DNA of 64,000 nucleotides from Ligula intestinalis (GCA_036362985.1 JAYGXS010000004.1:32906660-32970659), one strand, 5' to 3'. Counted from the first letter of the stretch, positions 1 through 12,180 are shown. Translations and numbers: made by a program. The notes: generated by a model from the sequence alone, not told the origin.

Positions 1-229
1 GGAGCCATTTTTGTTGTAGTTCTTCGATAACAAATTCTAATTTCAACGTTCAACATTATTATAAATAGTGTATTTGTAACACAATTTATAGTCTATTTAA
101 ATAACTTCTGGCACTGATTGCACGCGGCAATTTAACAAAGCCCACTTCCTTCAGGAGTAAAGGCTTTTAACTATTCGCGCCACGAGCTACTTTAGCGTAA
201 ATGTTTTGATTCACGTGCAATCTTACGTT

Positions 230-520
230 AAGTACATGGGACTCACATGCGTGGCACACGACGCGGTAAAGTTGGCTGACATAATAGGTTGTTCATTTGG
301 CAACTACTCCCTACATTTGATCAGAATATATCGGCAGCTGTGAAGCATCCGGTTCTTTGAACATTTTTGCTGATTACTCGACCAAAGAATGTAACCCGCT
401 TGGTCACATGTTTACTACCACACGTGAGGTCGCGAGGAATGAGACCTTGTTGCCGACGTAAGCTAACTTTCATGCCAGGGTCGGCTTACTGAATAAAAAG
501 TTGAAAGTGTGTTTTCGGCT
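230..520 (+). repeat. Relic promoter module of array 1
   Basis: This stretch is a diverged copy of the block that sits immediately upstream of the intact small-gene copies at 8.5, 12.2 and 33.9 kb. Recognisable landmarks are a run about losing 'tttgaacatttttgctgatt', a TGTTTAC site at 409-415, and an AATAAAAA near 496 where the intact copies have TATAAA. No start codon with an adjacent splice donor remains. I therefore read it as a dead promoter of the same gene family. Function is inferred only from similarity by eye. Confidence 0.5.
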
Positions 521-1825
521 CTGAAACAGTTTAACTGCTAGTGCACGTATGTTTTAAAAATTAAAGGTTTGAAAAATGACCGAAAGAAAGCTTGTTTCTG
601 AATCACAATTTTGACGTGACAACATATTTGGGACTCGGTTTATATTATCTCTACACCTGCCAAGGGTACTAAAAATGTTTATGGAAACCATGCCTCACCT
701 AAATGAGAGTAAAATAAAACTGCTGCTTCCTCTGAGATAAGTATATTTTTAATTAGATATTAGCCGTTAGAGTTCAGGTTAGACATTGTATCTCTAAATC
801 ACAAGCCCCAGTTCTGTCATTTTTACATTCACCGTGCAGAATATTTGGCCGCGTAACTGTTCAAGCTTTTATGGGCAATGTGATTTGGCCATGCGTTTTC
901 CTGTACACGCTCGTACACCTACATGCACACTATTTATTTTGGCACATCTGCGGACATTGAACTAAGCAAAGATTAATAACATTTTGCACTTAAGACAGGC
1001 AGCTCCAACTCACAAGGTTATAAGAGAGCACTTCACGTCCGTATGATCTAAGGCTCCATAGGAGGTGTTCAAACAAATTATGAACGGCAGGCTTTTCGAC
1101 AAATCTGTTCATGCACGTGGTCAAATGATAAGTAGTCTTGGGCATAAAATGTACACTTAAGGGAAGTAGAATATACCTCATTAGTAACCCACTCTTGAAC
1201 TCTTAGTATTGGTGGGTTATCTCTTCCTCATGGCATACAAGAATGTAGGATGCTCCACAAATACAAATATTCATTACGAGATTTTCAATGACGACTGCAA
1301 AGTAATTAAGGAACTTCAATACACTTTCAGATGATAAGTATATAAAACAATTGTCAGATTGACCGTCACTAATAGAAACAAAAGGGCTAGTGTAGAAAGG
1401 AGGCAATCACTGAGTCCGTAAAACTTATTGGCCGTTCGTTTGGAAATTTCACTCAAAGCTGTCCTCAGAGACAGTCGACGAAAGTCGTGCGCCTTTTTGG
1501 GACGCAGTTGTTACACGATTACATGGCTATTCCAATAAGCAGCTCTCCCTTTGTCGACCAGTGCTAGTACTTAACGTCACTTGTAACGACCAAATGCAGG
1601 TTGCGCTTTCTGTTGTTGAGCACTGAAGCAACTAAGACAAGTCAGAAAACTTCACGATATACTCAAAAACAGTATGGTCGGACAGAGCTTATAAACTTTA
1701 CAACTTTAAACTTTTAAACTTTAACTTAAAATAGCCAGTGCTTTTTGTGACTTGAAATGCAAATAACGGAACCATCTTGACGATTCTATGTAACATTGCG
1801 TTATTTTCAAAGAAGAACTTATACA
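521..1825. repeat. Intergenic part of an array 1 unit, no gene seen
   Basis: No coding exon is supported here. Two sub-blocks recur elsewhere in the first array. About 945-1,200 resembles 3,270-3,500, 9,955-10,140, 18,960-19,210, 24,230-24,440 and 31,620-31,800. About 1,410-1,620 resembles 3,710-3,920, 10,420-10,600, 23,130-23,270, 32,080-32,260 and 35,790-35,950. The short open frames in this stretch show no recognisable domain. Confidence 0.45.
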
Positions 1826-2035
1826 GGGTGTCTCAAAATACGTATACACAATTTGGATAGTTGTACTGGTGGGGTTTATTGCAATTTTATTATTTTAAAA
1901 ATGTAAAAATACAAATAAGTATAATATTTTTTTCAACGCATGCTGTCAAAATGACTTTAATTTTCGATCAATGGAGTCGCACACAACATAAAACGGCTTC
2001 CTTGGTACTTGGGCGCATTCTTACTCAATGATAGG
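1826..2035 (+). mobile_element. Truncated Tc1/mariner-like MITE
   Basis: It begins with TACAGGGTGTCTCAAAATAC, a typical Tc1/mariner-type terminus. About 200 bp follow that resemble the reverse complement of the right half of the MITE at 40,891-41,277, including the shared words 'gtatacaca' and 'ttgggcgcattc'. The other end is missing: the sequence stops at about 2,035, where inverted Penelope sequence begins. No transposase is encoded, so it is a nonautonomous fragment cut by, or joined to, the PLE insertion. Confidence 0.6.
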
Positions 2036-2905
2036 TAGAGGTGAAGAGTGAAACCACATCGAAGGATACCATTGATTCATCTGACTTAAACTGCAGATGT
2101 TTTATCCGTTCACGAAAATTCACAAAGAAAACCTACCGCTTAGGCCAATCGTCTCCCTTCGTAGCATCCCTACATACGGTTTAGCAAAATGGATGTTTAC
2201 CCATCTGAAGTTCTTGGCAGAAGGCTCAAAACGGTTCCTTGAACGAATAAAACATCTACAGTTGAAGCCAAATGAATCAATGGTATCCTTCGATGTGGTT
2301 TCACTCTTCACCTCTATCCCACAGCAACTAGCGATTTATGTTGTGAGACAACTTCTAAACGAACGCTACGACGACAGTGACAAACCCCTGAAGTCTTAAC
2401 ATTTGCTCGAACTCCTACGACATTGCCTTAAAACCTTCTTCACATTTAGCGGGCAAATATATGAGAAAATTAAAGGCACTACCATAGGTTCTCCCCTATC
2501 AGGCCTGATTGCTGAAGTGGTCCTCCAACGGATAGAACACTTGGTCTTCACCTAGTATCAACTGACGTTTTGGGCTCGTTATGTCGATGACACTTTTGTC
2601 TTTGTCAAAATATCTGACATTGAGCACCAAAAAGAGTTACTAAACTGGGTTGTCCCAAATATCCAATTCACAATGGAAGCTGAAAGAAACAACCAATTAC
2701 CCTTCCTCAATGTCCTCGTGCGCTGGTGTTCAACTGGAATATGGCAAACTACAGTTTTCAGAAAGGTCACCGACACAAACCAAGAGCTACATTTTAACGG
2801 CAATCATCATCATGCCATGTGCAGGCTTTCAGGCAGAGATCTGAAAATATATCGCCCTCATGTCTGGTTAATTCACACTCTGCGTCGACTCTTAAATCTT
2901 TAGAC
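2036..2905 (+). pseudogene. Penelope-like element, reverse transcriptase fragment
   Basis: One reading frame starting near 2,097 gives an RT of the Penelope family. In order it shows KIHKENLPLRPIVS, MVSFDVVSLFTSIPQ, GSPLSGLIAEVVLQ and the catalytic box ARYVDDTFV near 2,572-2,598, then NQLPFLNVLV. The frame is broken by TAA at 2,397-2,399 and TAG at 2,553-2,555 but otherwise stays open to about 2,903. The GIY-YIG endonuclease half and the true N-terminus are absent. The first ~77 bp (2,036-2,112) are an inverted copy of 2,241-2,317, so the left end is a rearranged insertion junction. It is dead as an element. Confidence 0.9.
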
Positions 2906-3269
2906 TGTTTTAAGAAAAATGTTGAGCCTCCCCCAACGAACAAATATGTCTTCGGGTGATATTATCTAAACGGCTGTTAAGTTTGTTGACAAATGTTTAG
3001 GAAAACCTTACATCACCTAAATAAGGGGTAAATTTAACTGCTGATTCGTCTTGAAAAATTTCCTCTTTAGCGAGTAGTTAGCCACTAAAGGCCAACGTAG
3101 GCACTTTGCCTCTCGAATACAAGCTCCAGTATTGGAAAATCCAAATAAGCCGTGAACTATAATTGGTGAGGAAATGTTTTGGAGATTTAACAAGAAAAGG
3201 GATGCAGTCATACCCTTCAAGGATTTCTTTGATTTTATTTTTGAATCACGCTTTTAAATATACATGTAC
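2906..3269. other. No gene seen
   Basis: AT-rich flank between the Penelope fragment and the next recognisable array 1 block. Nothing in it can be supported as a gene. Confidence 0.4.
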
Positions 3270-5300
3270 CCAAATTATTTTCAGACAGCTGAGAAAATTG
3301 CAGTAAACAAAGATAATTAAATTTTCCACTAAAAATTGTCAGCGCAAACTGAGAAATTGAAATTGACCAAATCAATTTTGTATGAGCATCAGATGCATGG
3401 GAGCTCTGCGAGGCTACAATTTTCAGCAGGCTTTTTAAAAAAAAATCTGTTAATGCAGAGAATCAGATTATCAATAGTCATGGGCATAACACCCAAACTC
3501 TAGCTAAGTAAACGTATACTTTATTTATAACCAAAAATTGAAAGCAAAATATATCTTGACTGCCTTTCTGAATTTAGAAAATTCAATAAAATTGCAAATG
3601 GTTATTAGGCAGCTTTTCTAGAGAAGGTCAATTATATATCAGCTTTGTATGCAAAATAATTGGGACACTGCCCATAAATAATAAAAGAAAAGTGGTAAAT
3701 ATCGAATAAATGCAATCACTGAAGTAGTAAGGCTGATTGGCCATCAGTTTTGAATTCACATTCGAAAAAATCATCCAACGCAGTCAACAGAAAGAGCGCG
3801 CTAGTGTAAAGACGCAGTTGCTATGTGATCACCTGCCTAGTCCAGTTAGCAATTCTCCATTTATAGACTAGTGTTCATACTCGACGCCGTTAGCAGGGCT
3901 TTAACTAAATGCATATGTATTTATCAAATCAGTTTAGATTCTGAAGAAGAATGCACTAAGTATTCCCATCTTGCCACTGTCATCCATGGTGCTACCTTCA
4001 TCTTCCTTTCGCGAATCTGAGCATCTAATTTGAAAGACTTTGACATCACTTGCGCGATACATAAAGCTGTTTCCATATATAGAAAAAGTAGGTGAACGAC
4101 AGTAATTTACTAAACACGCAATTTAGTAATATTTTTGATTAAAACTGATGAAAAGAGGAAGCGATTTTATTGCTAAGGATCCGTTTCAGGATGTGATGTT
4201 TGCCATTGTTTAATGAACTAACTGAGTCCACTCAGCATACTAAATGATATGATAGAAATAGATAAATCTGGGGTACAGAGGTTAGAAAGTGTACATCCGT
4301 GGAGAAAAAAGTAATTTGCAATGATTATTTTCCCACAGAAATGAGTTTCGGAGATAAGTGTAAACATTTTAACGGAACCTTACTTTAGGGCCGGTCTTTA
4401 TTTGGGATGTTAGAATAAAATATGAGAAGCAATAATAACAAGAGAATGAGTAATCATTAAGATCTTGCGAAAAGTGTTATAACGAAGCTCTAATCTAGAG
4501 AATGCCACCATCAACAGGCCTACTAACGCGGTCCTGATGGGAGACGTCTAAAACGTATGTTCAGCATATATGTATGAATGTAATATGTTGCATCATTTCA
4601 AAAACAACAGTTATAATTTACGCCGTCATATTCATGAAAGCTTGAAAATTCAGTGTGAACAGCGGTAAGAAGGCTAGCGTTATTTAGAAAAATAAATTCA
4701 GAAGAAATAAGTGCCACCAGTTCCAGAACTACGAGTGCATATAGGGACAGTAGCGGGCTAAACGAAAGAAGGATTTGAAAGTTTAAGGAAGGGAGTTTCC
4801 CGATATCGGAAAACCGAAATTATTTAAAGAAGGATTATGAAGCTAGCATATTAAGGAGAGTGGCAACAGTGGAGATAGCTGTTTGCGGTTGTTGATAGAC
4901 AGCTATGGGATAAAATTGGGATCATACCCGAACTTGGATGGAGAGTGAGAACATATCCGTAGTATATATTTACAGATAACCTGACCTGCTTCCTTGTCTT
5001 GACAGATGCAGAAACATAACAAAAAAGTGATTAATGCTGCCAAAAGATGACTTTTAAAGCAAAAACGAAGTTCTTTGACTAGCATTTCCCCCTTGGATTT
5101 TTTTTTCAATGTTTGCATACAAAATCCTAAAGGGCTTCCTATTGGGTCGTTACGCCAAACAGGAGGTGTTTAACCAGTGAGCGAATTGAGGTGCACAGTT
5201 TTTATATTTCAACTGCAACGGCTAAATCCCTAAAATTAAGTCATTCCCGCCCAAGTGAAATGCCCTTAGTGACAATCTGTAGTAAACTGATGGTCAAAAC
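3270..5300 (+). repeat. Diverged intergenic body of an array 1 unit
   Basis: This is collinear with 9,955-11,450 and 31,620-33,100. Matching landmarks are the block at 3,270-3,500, the block at 3,710-3,920 and 'ttgccactgtcatcc' near 3,973 (cf. 10,654). The 'cccgaacttgga' block near 4,926 matches 11,347 and 19,508. It also shares the 'ctattgg.tcgtta' block near 5,138 with 36,028. No exon is evident. It marks an older duplication of the same unit that carries the small genes. Confidence 0.5.
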
Positions 5301-5424
5301 CATGATCTAACTGTTGAACGACGCAGTTCTGTCTAGAGTTATTTTTGGTTTCAAAAATACATTTCTTGTTGAAATCTTCTAAAGCGCATGCTTATATCGG
5401 AATTGTCAACGTGATTCGTGTGGC

Positions 5425-5545
5425 TTGACAGGCGGATGATCAACGAGGTCACTGGCAGAAAAGCCGTAACCACCGGTGTGGTCGCAGAGGATGTTTTGCA
5501 GACGCCGATCTTCACCCACCTATGTAGTGACCGCCTAAATAAATA
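5425..5545 (+). pseudogene. Relic second exon of the array 1 small gene
   Basis: The stretch after 'gcttgacag' reads MINEVTGRKAV then TTGVVAEDV. At the DNA level it aligns by eye with 23,845-23,912 and with the 3' part of exon 2 of the intact genes. It is followed by 'taaataaataatg', giving AATAAA at 5,538-5,543. That position matches the poly(A) signal of copies 2 and 3 ('taaataaaac'). The downstream flank to about 5,900 also resembles the 3' flank of copy 2 (13,690-14,350). The 5' half of the exon is missing, so I call it a relic. Confidence 0.5.
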
Positions 5546-6089
5546 ATGTCTTGATTTGTTTGTTAAGTCTTGGTCCTTGTGTTACAGAAACATCTTTGTA
5601 GGGGCTTTAGTCATACGCACTGTTAAAAAAAACAATGCTTACGTCCAATAAAAGCAACGTTTTAGACGCTAGCTGTGACAAAACAGTTGCGAACCGTTGT
5701 CCGTAAAACAGTAGTTGTGTGGGATATTTGAGATACCCTATAATGCCATTTTGTGATGCATTCCATTTTCAGCGTCTGCAAAATTATTGAGCGGTTTACA
5801 CGTCTGCTTACAATTTTGCATATTCAAAATAGATTTTTTATATATTGCACTGAAATTATGATCAACCATATATTTCTGGACTTGGTTTATAACGAAGCAT
5901 GTTCTTTTTTCGCATTATATACTCCAAGTTTGCATCAAATATAATTACGGGATGTATGAGAGCCTTAAGTGGGCAATAAAATCTTTCGCACGTGTACAAG
6001 AATGTGAAAAAAGGGTTAACCCACTACCTTCACGAATTAATGCCTGTAAATCTTATAGTCTCTGTCTGTTTCACTGCTTACTTTACATA
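5546..6089. other. 3' flank of relic unit, no gene seen
   Basis: It is similar by eye to the 3' flank of small-gene copy 2 near 14,210-14,350, for example around 'ttcagcg.ctgc'. No gene is supported; short AT-rich open frames are judged to be chance. Confidence 0.4.
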
Positions 6090-6320
6090 TTGATAGTAGA
6101 CAGCGCATCACTGCCAACGAAGAAGAGCTGTTTATTTGACAGCCACAGTCTGTGTTGACGGTAGGGCATAATTTGGCCCTTTGAATCATTTTGCTGATTA
6201 CTCGACCATAAAATATTATCTGCTCGTCAACCTGTTTACAAACAGACATAGAGTTTAAAGAAAGAATACTTAGCATATGGTTCTTTCACCGAGAAACGCA
6301 TCAGCAGCTCCTGTGAATTT
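6090..6320 (+). pseudogene. Relic promoter module and first exon of array 1 gene
   Basis: About 6,090-6,250 matches the upstream module of the intact genes, with TGTTTAC at 6,233-6,239. At 6,291-6,316 the text 'gagaaacgcatcagcagctc' lines up with 'gagaaacatcagcatgcccg' of copy 4. The start codon is destroyed and the donor is reduced to 'ctgtgaat'. Where exon 2 would be expected, about 700 bp downstream, there is instead a minus-strand Penelope insertion (6,440-7,211). Confidence 0.45.
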
Positions 6321-6439
6321 TCATTCTGCATTGTATGCTCAACCATTATGGTGTTACTACAAAAAGTGTAAAGTCTCCCCTTATTGATCCTACTAAATAT
6401 AGTATGACACTCATTGCGTGCATCGCCCCCTATTATCAG

Positions 6440-7211
6440 GAAGAAGAAGAGGGGGCGGGTTCATGGACCAATTTAAACTTCAACTGATGTTTCAAAAACC
6501 TTTCTCTCTTCCATAGTCAGCGTACTGTGGTGGTGTTGAGTTAGCCAGCCTTGCCATCCGCCTCGTATTATATCTGCGCTGGAATTGCAAACTTTGACCT
6601 GCCTGTTTGTTGTCGACGGTTGTCGAAGGTTAGCTGCTGGTGGGCTTGCATGACCTCCCTGTCTTCTGCGGTCAGCGTAGTTTTAGGCAATTCAATATGT
6701 TTGCTGGTCTCCCCACGTCAACCGGCGGACTGATCAATCGTTGCAGTCCACTTGAGTTGTTCTTCGCGTCGCGTGTGCGATGGTGAGACAGTGCTTGATG
6801 TTGGCCGCATTACCTCAGGACTCCACCCCTATTTTGTGCTTAGGCTCTCGGTTCTCCGTACGCGTTTGCCCTACTGGCTACGGCAGACTTGAGTGCCTGG
6901 TAGGTAACGTTCAAGTCTATGGCTCTGTTGATCGTGCCAGTGGAGAACCAACTTTCCAGCACTAGGCTGGCCATTTTCTCTTTGGTCCTGCCGATCACCC
7001 TCACCTTCTCAAAGGCGAAGTCGTGGTTCAGCTGTTGTACATGAACAGAGAACAAAAAGAGCTTGTCCTTGCGATCGATTGCAAGTTGATGTTCGTGCAA
7101 TCTTATGCCCAGACGTTTGTCCGTTTCACCAGCATACTTCGCCTCGCAGTTTTTGCATGGTATGCTGTAGACCACGGCTGATTGCTCGGGCTGAAACGTT
7201 GGAAAACTCAA
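6440..7211 (-). pseudogene. Penelope-like element fragment with GIY-YIG endonuclease
   Basis: A 123-codon minus-strand frame (7,211 to 6,840) reads VVYSIPCKNCEAKYAGET, then RLGIRLHEHQLAIDRKDK, and later VIGRTKEKMASLVLESWFS and TGTINRAIDL. This is the GIY-YIG nuclease domain characteristic of canonical Penelope elements: the two Tyr-containing strands around C-x2-C and GET, followed by R-x3-L-x-EH. The RT domain is missing, so the copy is 5'-truncated. Downstream on the same strand, sequence to about 6,440 may be its 3' tail, ending near a GAAGAAGAAGAG run. No intact element remains. Confidence 0.85.
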
Positions 7212-8289
7212 GGCAGCAAATTAATGAAGCAGGAGCAGTGTCAACTTAAGTCTGCTCATGCAGTCTGACAAAATTAAGAAGAACTAATGCTAGGATCTGA
7301 TTCCATCTATAAAGGCTTTACAGTAAACAGCCACATCCTGAGATGCGAGATGACGTTATGCTAATGTGAACAGTAGCCCTTCGTTGTTTAATTCTGACGA
7401 CTTACTACGGACAAACAAGAAGAATACTGGAAATGTAATTTCAGAGTTGTTTATTTTCGCCAGCCTCAGTTTCCACGCACACTGACAGAATTGAGAGTAC
7501 CCCTACTTATAGTTTATTCTAGTTATGTAGTATTTGGAGAAAAATCCTAAATTCTCAGGTTTTCGCCTCCCCTACCTGAGATGGATTAGTTTATTTCTTC
7601 CTGATGGCAAGCAAGAATGTGTAAGTTTCCTCAAATCTGCGTACTACGGAAGCAATTCCTAAACTGAAAACCAACCACGACGGTGCTGAGAATTTTCAAA
7701 AATTCAAGTAAAAGTTGAGATATTAAATGGATTTCTTCCTTTTAAAGGGCTCATTTATACTGCATGACGATTGTTGCAGGCGACAGTCATGATGTGGTAG
7801 TTTCGCACATATTTGGTTAAGTTACTTTTACTCTTTGAGTGGATTTAAGTCAGCTTACCTTAGGTATTAGGCAGCAAATGGCTTACCAGCAGGAAAGTGT
7901 TATCTTTTAATGACCGAACACTATACTTCATACTAGGTCAGCATATGTGTAAGGCCTACTTTTGTACAAAATATGTAAAAAATCTTTTTAGGCTTCCTAG
8001 AACAAATGTTTGAAGTTCTAAGCGCACTAATAAGTCTCCGAAAAATAGAGGTCATAGGAGGAGTCATTTTGACAAATTAAAGGTGTAAAAAATGACGGAA
8101 ATCGTTTGTTAAAAAAACTGTAATGCTGAGTTATTTACATGCTGATACTCAATTTAGCTAAACTTATATGAACCTTCTGCCTAAATATGTCTAATAAAAT
8201 AAAAAAACGAAGTTCAGCACTTGATAAGATATCATGCCTACTACACTAAAGTTAAAACGCACAAAAATCGTAATCTCAACGCAAGTGCT
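7212..8289. other. No gene seen
   Basis: AT-rich sequence between the Penelope fragment and the promoter module of gene copy 1. No exon, RNA gene or repeat with clear boundaries was recognised. Confidence 0.4.
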
Positions 8290-8552
8290 TAAAATGACGT
8301 AAAGCGCTGCCTTTTTGACAGCCACACCCCACGTTTGAAATTGGCCAACAACCAGGCACCATTTAGTACTTTTAACATTTTCGCTAATGACCAGACCACC
8401 AACAACATCTTCCCACCAAAAATGACTTGTTTACTAGCATGCATGGGGACAGGAAGAATAGGTACTTCCTAGCTACCTTAACGTCCATGTTGTTGACATA
8501 TAAAAAGACCCTCCAAACGGATTTTGAGCTGGAAATAACGGGAAACATCAGC
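8290..8552 (+). promoter_or_regulatory. Promoter module of array 1 gene copy 1
   Basis: TATAAAAA lies at 8,499-8,506, 54 bp before the start codon. The ~200 bp upstream are strongly similar to the blocks upstream of copies 2 and 4. Shared features include 'ttgacagccacac', 'ccaacaaccaggca' and a TGTTTAC site at 8,429-8,435 followed by TAGCATGCATG. TGTTTAC matches the forkhead-factor core (general knowledge). That it is bound by one here is only a suggestion. The transcription start is expected about 25-30 bp after the TATA box. Confidence 0.6.
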
Positions 8553-9516
8553 ATGTCCGGTGAGTAGCCATGCTACGTTCATTCTATGTACACAAGCAAG
8601 TCAGTGTGCATAATATTTGAATAGCCTAAAGTTTTCAATTTTTACTTGTCATCTTCTTACCTTCCGGCATCTCACAGTATTACGCAATTCCACAACTACT
8701 ATACGTCTACAGAAAATAAATTTCAAAATGTATTTGTTGGAACTTTAAGCTGTTCACTATTCCCTCACTTTGATGCATTGAATGGTGTTTTAAACATTCC
8801 ATTTTTCTTAATAAAAGTATTTCTGAATATATCGTTAACTCTATAGGTCACGAAAATGTGACCAAACGCAAGATGAACTGCTGTGTCCAATGACTTTTGA
8901 ATACATATATACCTGTTCGGTAAACTCAGGAACAGCTTGCCTTTGCAATAATTTCTTCAACTTCAATATGCTCTCGTGAATAAATTTAACTTTTGGATAC
9001 ATTTTGCATTGTTCAGACATACATTTTGATAGTGAAATAGAAACAAATGGGACGGCTTGGAAATGCAAAGAGGTTTTCATCGGAGACTAACCAGACAAGC
9101 TGGTAGTGCGTATAATGCACACAGAGTTAATCTGAACACGTAGCCGTAAGATGGTTGCTGTTTCAATGGTGCTTGATATCCTAACTCACGTAATCTCAGT
9201 TTGAACAGTTGCTCGGTTGGGAACTATTTAGAATCTGATTATATTAAATCCAATATATCACGCCGGTTACTTCCCCAAATCCTTATCTTCCGCAAACTAT
9301 GTCATTTTAGAAAAGAAGCAGCAGCCCATGCAGCAGGCCCAGGTGGACTCCGCCGTGGACTCCAAGGTCCAGAAGTCAAAGTCGTCGTCACCGGAGCAAG
9401 AGCAGCAGGCCATGTCTGTTGAGCAGTCTGCTGATGTGTCCAGCGCCGCCTCCAAGCAGGCAATCAGTCCGCAGTGTGAAGAGTCCGCAGAGTCGGTTGA
9501 ACAGGTGCAGGAATAA
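8553..9516 (+). CDS. Array 1 small Q/S/E-rich protein, copy 1 (two exons)
   Basis: Proposed join 8,553-8,559 + 9,311-9,516. Exon 1 contributes only ATGTCCG before a GGTGAGT donor. The intron (8,560-9,310) ends in 'gtcattttag'. The split codon (G|AA) restores one open frame of 70 codons: MSEKKQQPMQQ..., then VDSAVDSKVQKSKSSSPEQE..., ending SVEQVQE and TAA. The protein is rich in Gln, Ser, Glu, Val and Ala, has no signal peptide, membrane segment or known domain, and is probably disordered. Exon 2 uses mostly G/C third positions (CAG, AAG, GTC, GCC, GAC), unlike the AT-rich surroundings. The same layout recurs in three other copies. I do not recognise the family and propose no function. Confidence 0.72.
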
Positions 9517-9550
9517 TCTCCTTCCATACAAGGACTGTTATAACCATTTA

Positions 9551-9556
9551 AATAAA
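9551..9556 (+). terminator. Poly(A) signal of copy 1
   Basis: AATAAA 35 bp after the stop codon, in a context (CCATTTAAATAAACCATG) shared with copy 4 at 34,671-34,676. Copies 2 and 3 have the same signal at a similar distance. Confidence 0.65.
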
Positions 9557-9907
9557 CCATGCACTAGTTCACTTTATCGGTATTTTTCTTCTGAGCATCA
9601 AGTTGCCATCGCTAGATCCGTTAATATGATTAAAATTACGTAAACTAATTGCAATTTGGGGAAAGGATGCACCAAATGCTTTTTTTCGAGACCACGAGGA
9701 ATGTCGGTGATATAATATTTTCAAAGTGGTTATCACGACGGAGAAAAGGCGTTTTTTTCTAAACCATATGCACAATAAGACAGGCAGCACGCTTTTATAC
9801 ATTTAGATCCCATATGAGACGGGCATGAGTAATTTGATTAACCACTGGGGCTAACTCTCAGTCTTGTGAAGAAGAAGAAGACTTGATCGCTGGGACCGTA
9901 TGTTTAA

Positions 9908-12180
9908 AGTTGTCCTGTACACATTCTTAAGGTTGCATGCACCCTAATTTTTTCAAACATCTGAGGATATTGCACTCAGCAATTATAAATTAAACCTTTC
10001 TCCTTAATAATGTCAGTGCCAAATGAGAGGATTAAAAAGGACCAATGCAAGTCCATATAAGCATCATCGACAGGCTATTCGACAAATCTGTTCATGCGTT
10101 TGATCAAATTATTGGTATTCAGGGACATACCGTATGCACTTTAGGTAAAAGCACTGTCCCTTTGCAGTATAACTTAATTAATATCTAAGAATTGCTCCGT
10201 TATCTCATCCTTTTGACACATCATGATGCACGATGTTCACGAATAAAAATATTGAGTCCAATAAATTCCAGCTACGAATACGACATTTAGGAAATTAAAT
10301 TAACTTTTAGATGGTTGATAGTCATGTTCCGTGTAAATATGTCAGTTTTACATCAGCTAAGTAAGAAGTGGACTTACCATCGCTGATAGAAGCATGGAAG
10401 TGGGTTTAGAATGCAATGCAATAAGCGAGTCCTAGCAGTCTATTGACCGTTTGTTTTGGATACCAATCCGAATTTATACTCAGAGGCAATCAGCATAAGG
10501 AATTAGCCATTGTAAGGACACCCAATCTAAGTTTCACCTCTCCATTTACTAACTAATGTTCGTACGTGTTGCCATTAACAGGGCTTTGCCTGAATGCAGA
10601 TGTAATGGTAGCATTGGTTTTAATTCCAAAGAAATCAGCAAATACTTCCTTTTTGCCACTGTCATCCGCGATTGTGCTTTTATCCTCCTTTCACATGACG
10701 AACCATAAGTTAAACTGCTTTGACATCCCTTACACGAGGCGTAAAACTGTGTGTCTACTTAGGAAAACCGCAGGTGGGATCGCGACAGTGAATCAGTACA
10801 CGGTTATTTTATAAAGGTTCATGATGAAAACTCACTTAAAGAAGAGGCAGTGCCATTTTTAAAGATCCTAGCGAGGATGTTCTTGGGTAGTATATAAACT
10901 GAGGCGCAGAAAACTTAATAAAATTTTCAAAAAACTGCAACTTGGGGGACATAAATTAGAGTCCGGATTATGGTTCCTGTTCAGGATATAAAGATGCATG
11001 CAAGATCCGGTATCATTTCGAAGGGAGCTACCTTTATTTGAGCCTTCGTATTTCTGAAACATCTATTTTGAAGTATTATCATATTGGAGTGGAAGTAGGG
11101 AAGGTAGTGTCCTCTGCAAACGGAAGCAAAGATTATTGCTTAAATTACAGGGGCCTTTTTGTTGAAACATTATTACCAGTGGTTCCAGAACTTTTGGCAT
11201 ATTAGGTGTGCTGAAGAGAGAAGAAATAGGAGGGTTTAAAGAGGAGGAAGGTAGTAGACAGTTAATGTGGAAAGAGAAGGGGCTAGAGTACAGCTAGTAA
11301 TTGTTGACGTTTTGCATATATCTGTAGAAATTAAGTGGTTGTCATGCCCGGACTTGGAAAGAGAGCGGTAGCATTTTCGTTAGAGATATTTGCATAAGAT
11401 CATAGAAAAAAAACTAAGATGGGACTAAATTATAGACGAGTCAAGTCATGGGTGCCGGTGTGTAATATCTGACACGTTTCGTATTAGAAACAGGTGGTAG
11501 TTCTCGATTAATCAGAATTACGCTGCCTTTCGCTTGATAGCAGGCCGCATTGGGCTTGGAGGCCACAGTCTTCATACGGCTCAGGCTGAAAGACTTAGTA
11601 TAGAAGCTAGGAGGTCAAGGGTAAAGTTTTTGTGACTGGCGAAACCACATTTATGCACAGGTACATGACAACGACGATCTATTGGCCTTGGGAACAAGTT
11701 AAATAATGGATATTCAACTCGTTAGTAGGGACAATTTGTGCAATGACAAGGAAAGTAAACTGAGCTTCACAAACGGAAATCCGAATGCGTGCTAATGGCC
11801 GTTTCCTTATTTTTGGTAGATTGCTTTCACAAGTATAGATCAATGTTGAAGATGATGAATATTTAATCCCTGAATAAGTGATCATTTCCTAGTATAAAAA
11901 CAGTGTGGAACCTCATAAAACATCCTGTCTACTGCACTGAAGTTAGCACGAGCGACAAGCATGTACTTCAACGCAAGTGAGCCATCTGCCAAATAGGCTG
12001 CCTATTTTGACAGCCACACCACACTTTTGAAAATCTGCCAACAACCAGGCACAATTTAATAAGTTGAACATTTTTGCTAATGCCCAGACTACCAAGGGCA
12101 ACCCCTTTCCCACATGACTTGTTTACTAGCATGCATGAGGTGAGAATGAATACGACCTTCCATTCAAGGTTAACTTCCCT
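9908..12180 (+). repeat. Segmental duplication, left copy
   Basis: The sequence from 'gttgtcctgtac' here runs collinearly with 31,569-33,845, with few substitutions and a few small indels; long stretches are base-identical. It covers the whole intergenic body and upstream module of the small-gene array up to just before the TATA box, where identity drops. Identity is far higher than between other units, so this is a recent duplication or gene conversion. No exon was seen inside it apart from the promoter module at the right end. Confidence 0.9.

Noticed and set aside
9297..9560. Cys/Ser-rich 87-codon minus-strand frame, repeated at 13,399-13,620 and 34,360-34,680
   Set aside because: It is the exact antisense of exon 2 of the small genes; the cysteines arise from complementing CAG/GCA codons. 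The sense strand has promoter, splice and poly(A) signals, the antisense does not.
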